Positions 34,190 through 45,593 of a stretch of 64,000 nucleotides of DNA are shown piece by piece (within the stretch, counting starts at the first letter, position 1; every line of letters begins with the position of its first letter). This DNA comes from Cymodocea nodosa (lineage: Eukaryota; Streptophyta; Magnoliopsida; Alismatales; Cymodoceaceae). The DNA lies in NCBI GenBank assembly GCA_036874045.1, contig CM072347.1, positions 4,714,501 through 4,778,500 of the forward strand. The letters are read 5' to 3'. Both the position numbers and the translations under genes were made by a program. The notes below the pieces were generated by a model. The model did not search any database and was not told where the DNA came from. It was given only the letters and a program-made list of their open reading frames with translations.

Positions 34190-34676
34190 ATGATGACAAA
34201 ACCATATTAAATCAATTATGAAATATATATAACTCAACAAAGCACCTTCGTTGGGTTAATTTTTAATTCAACAAACAAGTTTGTTGACTTAAATTCACTT
34301 AAGCTTATTTCTATTGTTTATGTAAAATTCACCTCTCAAAAATAAAACTTTCAAATGTCAATAATTACAAAAGTATCTTTCAAATTTTAATAACCACATA
34401 ATTATCTTTTCCCTTTATAATATATGCAATTAAACTTATAATCATCTCCCTCTTTTTGAATTTATAATCATCTCCCCTTTTTTGTCATTAATCAAAAAGA
34501 TGATTACACAATATATAAATCGAGAGATATATTTACAATGAAGCTTTCTATAAACATAAATAAGAATTGAACCATTTATATTTATAGAAAAAATGTATTG
34601 TTCAAATAATCAAACAATAAATACAAACATTACATTTTGTATTCAGAAACAAGCAAATAGACAAATGACAATACAT
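34190..34676 (-). other. Spacer between polypurine tract and ORF3 of D
   Basis: AT-rich, noncoding, with two further polypurine-like tracts and a few GTTGA/TCAAC half-sites near 34230-34290. Nothing else recognised. Confidence 0.6.
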
Positions 34677-36824
34677 TTATCTATTCCTCCTAAGGATATC
34701 ACTAATAGCATTACATATTTTATCTCCTAGATGTCTAATATCATTTCTAATTTCGTTAAGCACATCATCTAGAGAAGGAGGTAGTTGGGGTTGTTCTACT
34801 CGAATTGAATAACTTGGCTGTATAGGTGATTGTATCTGTTCTGTACATTCTGGTTGTTGTTGTTGTTGATGAGGTTGAGGTTGATGCATGGTTTGGAATC
34901 TTTGTAAATCTTTGACACTAAAAGCTCTCACACCTTTAGTTTCAGAGGGCCAATTGGATAAATTTAATTGGTTTGTAAGGAGTCTACATATAGCATCACC
35001 AAAAAATAACTTTAAACTTATATACTGTAGGTGAGAAATGAAAACATCAAACCAATTGATTTGAATTCTATTCAAGAGGCCATAATTTGCATATAAACAA
35101 CTTCTGCTAACTTCCTGATTATGTCCAATTCTCTGAAATAAATTGGCATGCAATATATTTGCAATAAACCTTGCTTCTACATTCAAATTTTCCATTAACC
35201 TCATTTCACTATATACATCTAGAATCTTTGATAGCGAGTGAATGTCTCATTCTAGTTGTCTGACCATGTCAAATCTATTTGTAACAACAATACCTTCATT
35301 TTTTAATCCCAAAACTTCAAAAATTAATTTAGGAGACAATGTGAGCTCCTGTTGATTTATTTGAGTTGTTAGTATGTTGTCATTCTTGACCAGATTGCTA
35401 TTAAAGGCTGTAATAAGCTCTTTATATTGTTTCCATGTTCCAACTGGTAAGAATTGAATTAGGCCTTGAAACTCAAATAGATATGTTATTTCCATCAAAT
35501 TTCTAAACTTTATTAGATGAGCATGGAGAATCTGACATATAATCAGAGTATTGTATTTTTGCAATGCTTCCTCAGATCTAAAATGAATTGAATTACCTTG
35601 AATGTGTAATACATTATACAAAGAAGGCGATATCTGAAGCCTTGATTCAGAATTTAATTCATCTTCAAGAACCTCTTCTTCAAAATGAATGTCATGTTTT
35701 TCCTCTAAGAAATTATTTTCTTGAAGCTACGTATGTAAGCTTGATTCTCTAGCTTCAATAGTGTAAGGAACATTTTCAATATACTCTACATTCATTAGTT
35801 CAGTCTCTATAGAATGTTTAGAGTTCGATTGTTCCACAAATTCTATAGTCGGTGTATCTGTCTGTAATTGTTCATTTTGTTCAACAGATATCTCCATTGA
35901 TATATGATGTGAATTCTCAAACTCTGCTTCTATAGATTCTGAAGAAGGCTGATTGACATTAAGCTCTTCTAGAGTCTTAACTTTTTCAATATCCGCTACT
36001 CCAAATAATTCATCCTTTGAACTAGTTACTGCCTCAACATTTTCAAGTATATCTACAATAACTTGTTCAATATCAGTTGCCTGATGCTTTGATTGTTTAA
36101 TTTCCTTATCATCAAGGCTTGAACCAATAGAAAAACTTGAACTAATATTTGTCTTTGATTTCTTTTCAAGTTTTCTAGAAAGAGAGAATAAAGTCTCATT
36201 ATCATCATCAGTTTCAATGTGTTCGAAACTGATGAGATTGTCAGATGCATTGTAAGGTACAATGTCTAGACATACATTGTCTTTTGAAAATAAATGTTCT
36301 TTTGATTTTTCTTTTCCAACAAACTTTGTTTCCTTAGACATAATTTTCCTGACTTTTCTTCTTCTATAACAAGTCAGCTTCTCTTCTTCAAGTATTGCTG
36401 TTTTCTTCTGAATTTGTTTCATAAAAGTTTTCTGGTTTAATTCTTCTAAGGCACTTTCTATTGCTATTACCTTTCGAAGACTTTCAACTTTCTTTTGATC
36501 AACAACAATATTTGTTTGTTTTTCCTTTGAAAATAAGGGTGTAGGTATTGTAGAGTCATGTTCTTCCTTAAATGGTTGTAGTCATGTACCATTGATAGGG
36601 GTTTGAGGAATTCTATTTAAGAAGTATTTACTATATATTTTTGCTAACCTTTGGTCAACTTGAAGTATTTTCTTAAACCAAGCTCGTGGAACTTCATGTT
36701 CATCTATTTCTTTTCCTTTTCCATTTCCTTTACCTTTTCCTTTTCCTCTGCCATGACCTTTGTAGAACTTGGAGATCATCGTCGTAGGTTGTAACAAGAA
36801 CGAGCGAGAAAGATTTTCAGACAC
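34677..36824 (-). pseudogene. Third ORF (ORF3) of Sirevirus D
   Basis: Gene downstream of pol in the position of the env-like ORF of Sireviruses. It begins at an ATG at 36824, with a basic Gly/Lys repeat (GRGKGKGKGNGKGK) near 36760-36710 and then VPRAWFKKIL. A long acidic, Ser/Glu-rich middle follows (about 36420-35640). The conserved domain is at about 35560-34900 (FEFQGLIQFL, LSPKLIFEVLGLKNEG, NRIQINWFDVFIS, LFFGDAICRLL). A Gln/Pro-rich tail leads to the RNDIRHLGDKICNAISDIL helix. The domain is homologous to ORF3 of gypsy elements G1 and C. I see no signal peptide or membrane helix. Broken, a few breaks. Confidence 0.78.
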
Positions 36825-37279
36825 AAAGTTTACGAATAACCTAAGTTCCCATGTAATAAGTGTCTAAATAGGGTTTTAGTCGACTAACTCAACTAGTATA
36901 ATAGTCGGGTTTGGATTTTAAATGAATATTGAATACAATTTATTCAATCAAGGTACCCGAAATATTTAAGCATAACTCGTTGAGTTAACTAACGTAACGA
37001 GTAAAATGTTGTCTAGAGGCAATTTTACATGTTACCTTACATAACATAACATTTAGTTAGAACACTTTACCAAAAAAGACAAGTTTCGGATGCTTTCAAC
37101 TGAAACCTTCCAAAGACAACACACAAGCTATAATTAACATATATAAAATATCATCTTGAGAGCATTGTAAACTATTCTAATATTCTTTTTATGAATCTAA
37201 AAATAGTTTGTTTGTCTTTTAAATTATTTCATCAAGATCTTAAGAAGACTAAAATCAGATTAACCAAGATTTATATTCT
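36825..37279 (-). repeat. ORF3 upstream region of D with inverted repeats
   Basis: Noncoding. It includes inverted half-sites ATAACTCGTTGAGTTAACTAACGTAACGAG at about 36974-37005 (split here only for position) and a CGGATGC...CCTTCC pair near 37085-37115. The same block precedes ORF3 of E at about 47886-48330. Confidence 0.55.
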
Positions 37280-38125
37280 GAATTATATTAATCTGTTTTG
37301 GACATTGTTATTCCTCCCACTATAAATATACTTCAAATATATTCAATAACATACAAAATATACTTGTATAACAATAGATGTTAATTATAACTATACTTTA
37401 AATTTTCTTTTTAGAAGATTTCTGTCATCTTGAATTCATCAAAAATTGATTTCAAGAATCAACTCCAACCGTATATGAATCAAAACATAAACTTAATATG
37501 ATTAACTCAAGGAGAATAAAAGAATGTATCTCAAATAAAAATTTTCAAAAGTACTAATGTTAATTCAATAAATCAACAGTCATATTGGTAGAAACTATAT
37601 TCGATTCAAAGATATCTGTATTTAATGAAACAACTTTTATCTTTTCAAAACAGTAAATATTGATAATTTTCTTTAAAAGTTAGTTTGAAAAGCTTGAATC
37701 ATACAAGAGCTTTCTAATGTACCCATGTAATGAGCTTTCAGTCAACAATCTCAAGCCTAATCAAGACCTTAGGTTGCTAGATTTAAAGAATCATTTTCCA
37801 AGACAACAATCCTTACATACCTATCTGCTCAAGTACAAAAGGCTTGTGATCAAACTGATCAATAAACTCTCAAAGATTTTCACTTTGTAAGCACTTTTCA
37901 TTTTAAGCACAGTATATACGTATTCCATTAATACAGATGCAACAAAACACAAATCTCATACAATTTTTATGTCTATGATTTTACTAAAAATATGAATCAG
38001 TTTCAATAAGCTCATACTTTTAATTGGTAGTTTAAGATGATTTACATATAAATTATTCTACAAGTTTAATCAATCAAGTCAAACTTATTCTTGATCATAT
38101 GCACTTTCATTGATCTAATGAAAAT
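37280..38125 (-). other. Conserved noncoding module, D copy
   Basis: Reverse-complement sense of the module seen in units 1 and 2. The core at about 37690-37885 contains, on the minus strand, CCTTTTGTACTTGAG, AGATAGGTATGTAAGGATTG, CATGGGTACATTAGAAAGC and TTGTATGATTCAAGC. It lies between the end of pol and ORF3. A polypurine-like GGGAGG near 37315 aligns with the purine-rich end of the module in unit 1. Bases 38126-38375 continue AT-rich and noncoding up to the pol stop. Confidence 0.75.
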
Positions 38126-38375
38126 CACTTAATCAAAATTTTAGGATTTCATAAGAATTTAACGTTTTTCATTGACGCTTCCATTTAAAATTTTGAAAAC
38201 CATTAAAATTGACAAAATATGTAAAATCAATAAGACACTATTATAATTTTACAATAAATACATAGTATCCTATGCAGCAATTTAGATATTACTCAGATAT
38301 TTATAATAAGTATATAATATCTATGAGGTAAACAACATCATCAATATTATTTATCTTTTATGGAGTTTAAGCATT

Positions 38376-41300
38376 TTACACATCACATAGCCTACAAATA
38401 CCTAAATTTAATCTTATGTTGTAGAATACATTTTCATCTAGAGGTTTTGTTAAGATATCAGCTAATTGATTTTTACTCGACACAAATCCTAATTTAAATT
38501 TTTCTTTAATTACATTGTCTCTTAGAAAATGATGTCTAACCTTTATATGCTTTGCTCTAGAATGCAATACAGGATTTTTGGAAAGATTTATTGTAGAACA
38601 ATTGTCACAATAAATCTTAGTAGTATCATAAGATAATCTAAAATCTTCTAAAGTTTGCCTTATCTACAGAATTTGAGTGTAACACAATGCAGCAACAACA
38701 TATTCAGCTTCAGTGGTTGAAAGTGCTTCATAGTTTTGCTTTTTACTAAACCATGACACCAAATTATTTCCCAATAATTGACATGTGCCACTAGTACTTT
38801 TTCTATCAGACTTAGATCCTACGTAATCAGCATCAGTATATCCTATAAGATCTATTGAACTATCCTTGGAATAATACAATCTGAAATTTTTAGTTCCTTG
38901 TATATATCTAAATATTCTTTTAACAGCAATTGAGTGTGATTCTTTAGGATTAGATTGAAATCTAGCACAAGCATATACAGCAAACATAATATAAGGTCTA
39001 CTAGCTGTCAAATAAAGTAAAGAACCAATCATACTTCTGTATTTTCTTTGATCTATTGATTTTCCTATGTCATCAATATCTAACTTTAAAGAAGTACTCA
39101 TAGGAGTTCCTCGAATCCTTATATCACTAAAATTAAATTTCTTAAGCATTTCATCTGCGTATTTTTCCTAATTTAAAAATATACATTTATCCATTTGCTT
39201 AATTTGAAGTCCTAGAAAATATGAAAGTTCTCCCATCATACTCATTTCAAATTAACTAGTCATCTCTTCAGAAAATATTTTTATCAGTTTATCAAAAGTT
39301 GCTCCAAAGATTATATCATCCACATATATTTGAACAACAATCTAATCTTTATCATCTTTCTTGATAAATAGAGTATGGCCTACTTTTCTCATGATATATC
39401 CTTGTTCTATTAGAAAAGTAGATAACCTTTCATACCACGATCTAGGCGCTTGCTTTAAACCATATAAGGCTTTTTTCAATTTATACACATAGTTAGGATT
39501 TCTAATATCTTCAAATCCAAGTGGTTGTTTAACATAAACTTCTTCATTAATTAAACCATTTAGAAATGCACTCTTAACATCCATTTGATATAGTTTAAAA
39601 TCCATATAACAAGCATAGGCCAATAATATTCTAATACTTTCTAACCTAGTCACAGGAGCAAATGTTTCATCATAATCTAGTCCTTCTTCCTGTGTATACT
39701 CTTGTGCAACTAATCTAGCTTTGTTTCTTATAACTTGACCAATCTCATTAGTTTTGTTTCTAAAGATCCACTTTGTACATATTATGGATTGATGTTCTAA
39801 TGGAGAGACTAATTCCCAAACATCGTTTTTGATGAATTGATTTAGTTCTTCTTGCATTGCCACTATCTAATTTTCATCAGATAATGCTTCTTCTATATTC
39901 TTTGGTTCCACTATAGAAACAAACATACACATACTATTTAAATTTACTAAAGCTCTAGTTTTAACTCCCTCATTAATATTACTAATGACTTGAGTGATGG
40001 GATGTGATGAAGAATAATGCCAATTTCTATGTTTTTCCTCAATATTCTCATCAACATCTAAAGGTACATCACTATGATCATTAGTTTGATCATTTAAGTT
40101 CATATTTTTTATTTTCTCAGATAAATCTTCAATCTCTCTATTGATCTCTAATTCTTTTGGAAAATTGATCATATCATCATTATCAGCTTTAGATTTAGAT
40201 TCTCTAAAAGAATTTTTATTAAAGCTTACATGGAGGTTTTCTTCAATAGTTCTAGAAGTCTTGTTAAATACTCTATAGGCTTTACTTCTAGTAGAGTAAC
40301 CTACAAAAATTCCTTCATCCACTTTGGCTTGAAATTTATCCCTTTTATCCTTAGTATTAAGAATAAAACACTTGCAGCCAAATGGTTTCATATAGGAAAT
40401 TTTTGAAACCCTATAAAACATAATTTCAAAAGGAGTTTTATTAACAAGAGGTCTTAAGTGACTTCTGTTAATAATATAACAAGCTGTATTTACTACTTCA
40501 GCCCAAAGATTTTGAGGTAAATTATGTTCATTTAACATAGTTCTGGCCATTTCCTGAAGTGATCTATTCTTTCTCTCAACAACACTATTTTAAGAGAATG
40601 CTCTTGGAAAAGAAAATCTATGATCAATGCCATGATCTTTACAGAAATTATCTATTTGATTATTTTCAAATTCAGTACCATGATCACTCCTAAGTTTTTG
40701 AACAGAGACACTTTGTTCATTTTGAACAAGATTGCAAAACATTTTAAACTTTTCAAAAACTTTTGTCTTAGATGCTAGAAAATATACCCAAGTGTATTTA
40801 GAGAAGTCATCTACTAAAACAAATACATATTGTTTACCACCAAGACTCATGATTCTTGTTGGTCAAAATAGATCCAAATGTATAAGTTCTATAACTCTCT
40901 TGCTTGATATATCAATTTTGGATTTAAAAGAGTTTTTGTGAAATTTACCTAACTCACATGCATCACACATAAAGTCCTTTGAGTATTTAATCTTTGGTAA
41001 ACCTCTCACTGAATGTTTTCTAGATAATTTATGCAATAATTTCATATTTATATGCCTGATCCTTCTATGCCACAGATATGCATCACTAGTTTCAACTAGC
41101 AAACATGAATTTAAATTAACTGCACTAGAAGGTAAAGATAAAATACATACAGAACCTTTTCTTTTAGCAATAAACTTAAGTTCATCTATACTTTTATCAA
41201 TAATTTTGCATACATCATCTTCAAATAATACATAATATCCATTATCAGTTAGTTTTATAACACTCAGCAAATTAAATCCTAGGTTTTCTACATATAGTAC

Positions 41301-41522
41301 ATTCGAAATAACACAAGTAGGAGTTATTTGAACATTGCTCATACCTATGATTTTATCCTTGCTTTTGTTTCCAAATGTAACATTTCCTTTCTTGGTATTT
41401 GTAAAATTTTTCAGTAGGCTTTTCTGTCCGGTCATGTGACTTGATGCTCCACTATCTAAGATCCATTTTGATGTTTTTCCTCCTACAAAATAAATTAAGA
41501 AGAACTGTTTCTTGGTACCCAA
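38376..41522 (-). pseudogene. Sirevirus D pol fossil
   Basis: Protease with WILDSGASSHMTG near 41470. Integrase finger (WHRRIRHINM...CDACELGK) near 41080-40950. Integrase core with LVDDFSKYTWVYFL near 40815 and SDHGTEF near 40685. Downstream MARTMLNEHNLPQNLWAE and GYSTRSKAYRVF near 40550-40270. Reverse transcriptase from about 39860, with YTQEEGLDYDETFAPV near 39690, MDVKSAFLNG near 39580, and KKALYGLKQAPRSWYERL near 39475. RNase H with SDRKSTSGTCQLLGN near 38800 and NQLADILTKPLDEN near 38460. The stop is at 38376. Ty1/copia domain order. Moderately preserved, several breaks. Confidence 0.9.
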
Positions 41523-43473
41523 TGTTGTTGAGGACCAAGTTCATTAAACACATATTTCTTCTTTTTGTTTAAAAACAGTTTAACATTATCATTTACATTC
41601 TTATTAGTTGTAAGTACTAATAATTTATCATTAGCATCATACTTACTTATAACATTATTGCTCTTATAATCATTCTTTTTGTTTTCAGATGTAGTATAAC
41701 CAAGACCAAATCGATTTCTATCAGATAATATATTTTGGTCATGCTCATATATTTCAATAAGTTCATACTAAGATTTTGTACTTGTATTTGAATTTTCAGT
41801 ACATACAAAATCTTTTTCTACACAAGAATTTTCAGATAACGAACATGTAGAAACAGTAATTGGTCTAATACTAGTATTTTGAATTTCATGCTCAGGTTTC
41901 TAAATTTTCAGTTTACTACTATTGTTTGAAATTTTAGAAACATTAGTAACTGAATTTCTAGAACAAGAAACAAGATTTTTAGAACCAATGATAGTCATGT
42001 TAGAAGTACATTTAGAAAAATCACATTGGTTTATATTATTACTACATGATTCATCCCTTGAAGTACCTACTTCTACATATTTATTACCTTGTTTCATGAT
42101 AAAAGGAATTTTAGTCTTAGATTTACTTAAACTGCAATTAATAAATCCTTTGTTGGCTTGAGATTCAGGATAATCAAATCCTAAGCCATATTTATATGAC
42201 ACCGCAGGGGTACTAGTTAGTTTGTCTAACTTAGTTTGACTTAAATTCCATTTCTTAATGGTGGAATTTAAATCTAGTTCTCTTAGTTTTAATCTATCAA
42301 TCTCTAACTCAAAATCATTTATATTCTTCTTCAATTTTTCATTTTCCGATTATATCTTTAATTTTTCAGCATTTATATTCTGTATTTGTTCATGCAAGAC
42401 ACATTCATTAAATCTAAATTTATGCAAATCTCTAGCATGATTTTCATTATCAAATTTAAACTTTTCTAAAGTAGTAGACAGGAAACAATTTTCTTCTTCC
42501 ATTATGCGCAAAGAGTTTCTGATATTCTTATTTTCTAGTTTACAAACTTTAAGTTTCTGTAATAATGCATGATAAGCACATAATAATTCATCAAAGTTAA
42601 AATCTGAATGACTTTCAGGATCAGATATTACCTCAGACTCATCTGCCATGAAGCACACATGAGCAACGTCTTCTAACTCTTGTTCTTCTTTTGAATGTGA
42701 AGATTTTGATGATAATTCCTTAGATTCAAACTCTTCTGACGTGTCATCCCAAGTGACATTCAAAGCATTTTTCTTGTAAAACTTTTTTTGAGTTTTCTAA
42801 GCCATCTTCTTCTGATTTGTCCTACTTTGCTTTTCAGTTTTCCTTATAGGACAATTGGAAGAAAGATGTCTAGGTTTCTTGCAGTTGTAACATACATACT
42901 TTCTCGATGAAGAATTATTTTCATTTAGTAACTTTAATGTTGGGGGTTTGTCATTTCTATTCCTTTGCTATTTCCTAGCTTTCCATGCTTTCTTAAATTT
43001 CCAAGTCAACAAAATCAAATCCTCATAAAAATCAGTAGATATTTCAGAATCTAAATTAATTTTGAAGGCTATTTCTTTCTTTAGTTTTAATTTATTGTGA
43101 CTCAGTGAATCATTTAATTGAACTTCATAAGCAGTTAAGTTTCCTATAAGTTCATTTATGGTATAAACACTTAAATCTCATGATTCCTTAATAGATGTTA
43201 TTTTCTGAGACCATTTAGAACTTAGGGATCTGAGAATTTTTCTCACCAAATCCTTCTGTTCAAAATTCTTTCCTAAGAATTTTAAAGAGTTTATTATATC
43301 TAGGAATCTGGAAAACATCTCAAAAATACTTTCGTCTTCATGCATCTTAAAGAGTTCATACTTATGAATTAACATGTTAATCTTAGTCTTTTTAACTTGA
43401 GAAGTACCTTCATCTGAAACTTCTAATGCATGCCACACCTCATAAGCAGATTTATATGCTGACACTTTACTAA
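41523..43473 (-). pseudogene. Sirevirus D gag fossil (C-terminal two thirds)
   Basis: UBN2-type capsid segment (VSAYKSAYEVWHALEV, INMLIHKYELFKM) at 43470-43260 next to the E LTR. The zinc-knuckle region is near 42880. The acidic stretch and coiled coil (LEDVAHVCFMADESEVISDPESHSDF, ENKNIRNSLRIMEEE) lie at about 42760-42350. The KYGLGFDYPESQANKGFI linker is near 42200. Closely matches E gag (52340-54562), which retains its start. Broken, several breaks. Confidence 0.83.
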
Positions 43474-45176
43474 TGTAGGATCGTATGGCTACACAAGAGG
43501 GGGGTGAATTATGTATTTTTAATATTTTCTGAAATATAATTGAAACTTTAAAACTCAAAAACAAGTCGAGATATTGTTTTCATAAAATCATTTTTATTCA
43601 AGGTTTCAATTACAATATACAATTCAATTCTCCTCAGGAATTGTAGATGCAATTATATTTCGATACCATGTTTCATCTATACAATTTCATAACTACAAAC
43701 AGAGAAAACTAATTTACGGAATTTAAAACATTTCTCCCTGTTTGAGATCTTTCTTCTTCTTCTTCTTCTTTCTTCTTCAGTAATTCTTCAGTGACGAATA
43801 TCTTGTCTTTTTATGCTTCACCGAATTTACTTTCTTCTGATACTTCAAATCTTCAGTGATGAAAATCTTACCTTTTTATGCTTCACTAAATTTTCTTCCA
43901 CTTGAGAGATTTTTCCCGAAGAGGTGTTTTTGATCCCTGAAAAAGATTTTTCTTTTGGTGTGCAAGAATGGTTTGATCCTTGAAAAGATTTTTCGTTTTG
44001 TGTGCAAGGATGGTTTGATCAACGAGAACTCTATGCCTTTTATACTGTATCTTCATTTCATTTTCCTTCATCGAAACACACATGTTCCAACCCACGTTTA
44101 TAATTTGAATTTCCTTTAATCATCAGTCTTGGACCTCTAAAAAATTTCCAGCAAAATAAACTTTCTCGTCCAAAAATTTTTCATCAGTGTAATAAGAAGT
44201 CGTTACTTTAATGTTAACTAAACGAGTAACACAAGTATATATATATAACTTAACGTTTCTAACTTAACGTGTTCCTCATGTGCCATTTCACGTGACAAGT
44301 ATTGTAGCTAACTCAACAAACTAAGTCTGTGTTGTTATGCTAACTCAACGAACCAACTTAACCTTTCTTTCGGAAGGTTAAACAATAACTCACCGAAAAC
44401 AGTTTAAGTTTCGGATAGTTACGGATGTAAGTCACCGAAAAACTCTTTATATATTATAAAACTAGTGAGACACGTGTCAATACCTGAAAACATGACCTAA
44501 GTTACCTTTCGGATAGTTACGACTATAAGTCTTCGAAAAACTTTAACTCACCGATTCAGTAATAAACAAATGTTTTTATAATAAGAATTTTACCACGTGC
44601 AAAAATAACAACTTAAGTTTATAACGCTAACCTAACGCATTGCCTTAGTGTTCAATATAGCAACTCAACGCATTTAGTTATGTTAACTTAACGAGTTAAA
44701 CATGTGCACCTTACGTGATACAATACAACATTCGTAACTTATAATTTCACCACATGTATAACACTAACTTAACAAGTTCGTCTCTTCTTTTACTCACTAA
44801 CTTAACGAGTTATCACGTGACCTATTTTAACTTTTAAGCCTCTAACTTAACGAGTTCTCACGTGACCTCTTTACAAACAAAACTCTAACTTAATGAGTTG
44901 TCTAAACGTGCACTGTTCATGATACAGAAGATATAACTTTAAAACATATCATGCTTTTCAATAAAAACACACGTTAACTTAACGTTTAGCTAAATGAGAA
45001 ATTAATGCAACGAAACGATTAGTTATTAACTTCAGATCCAATACAGACAAGTATTTATATCAGTAAGCTTTTTCTATATTAATTGATGATTTTAATTTCT
45101 TTTCACAAGCAATAGTAATTGAGCAAATATGATTATTTTCATTCAGCACACATCATCAAAACAAAAATACTCAACA
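43474..45176 (-). repeat. 3' LTR of Sirevirus E
   Basis: 1703 bp, TGTAGGATCGTATGGC...TACTCAACA. TATA box TATAAAAGGC (minus) at 44035-44044. A CTT-rich microsatellite near 43750-43785. AACTTAACGAGTT-type and CGGAAGGTTA/TAACTCACCG inverted repeats fill about 44215-44900. Confidence 0.9.
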
Positions 45177-45191
45177 ATCTCCCCCTTTTTG
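45177..45191 (-). promoter_or_regulatory. Polypurine tract of Sirevirus E
   Basis: Minus strand AAAAAGGGGGAGAT next to the 3' LTR, with a second tract AAAAAGGGGGAGAAA at 45404-45418. The spacer 45192-45593 otherwise shows AT-rich noncoding sequence. Confidence 0.85.
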
Positions 45192-45593
45192 ATGATGACA
45201 AAACCATATTAAATCAATTATGACTTAAGCTTATTTTTATTGTTTGTGTAAATTTTACCTCTCAGAACTAAAACTCTCAAATGTCAATAATTATATAAGT
45301 ATCAGTTTTCTAATTATCATCTATCAGATTATAACCATTTAAATAGCATCTCCTTTTATAATATATATATGCAATTAAGATCATAATCATCTTTTTATAA
45401 TATTTCTCCCCCTTTTTGTCATTAATCAAAAAGATAATTACAGAGAATATATATACATATATAAGAGAATTACAACAACGATTTCTGTAAACAAGAATAA
45501 TAATTGAACACATTTACAGAAAAATGTATTGTTCAATGAATCAAACAAGTAATACAAACATTACATTTTGTATTCAGAAACAAACAAAAACAG

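Larger units (their letters stand above)
32528..43473 (-). mobile_element. Sirevirus D with third ORF, 5' part missing
   Basis: Minus-strand Ty1/copia Sirevirus inserted in the gag of element C. It has a 3' LTR (32528-34174), polypurine tract, ORF3, noncoding module, pol and most of gag. At 43474 its gag stops at the LTR of element E, so its gag start, primer site and 5' LTR are not in the window. The family is the same as E. Broken, with several breaks in each gene. Confidence 0.87.

Noticed and set aside
43740-43785. CTT repeat tract as a CRISPR-like or satellite array
   Set aside because: A short simple-sequence microsatellite within the E/D-type LTR, seen again near 55030; no spacers and no larger array.
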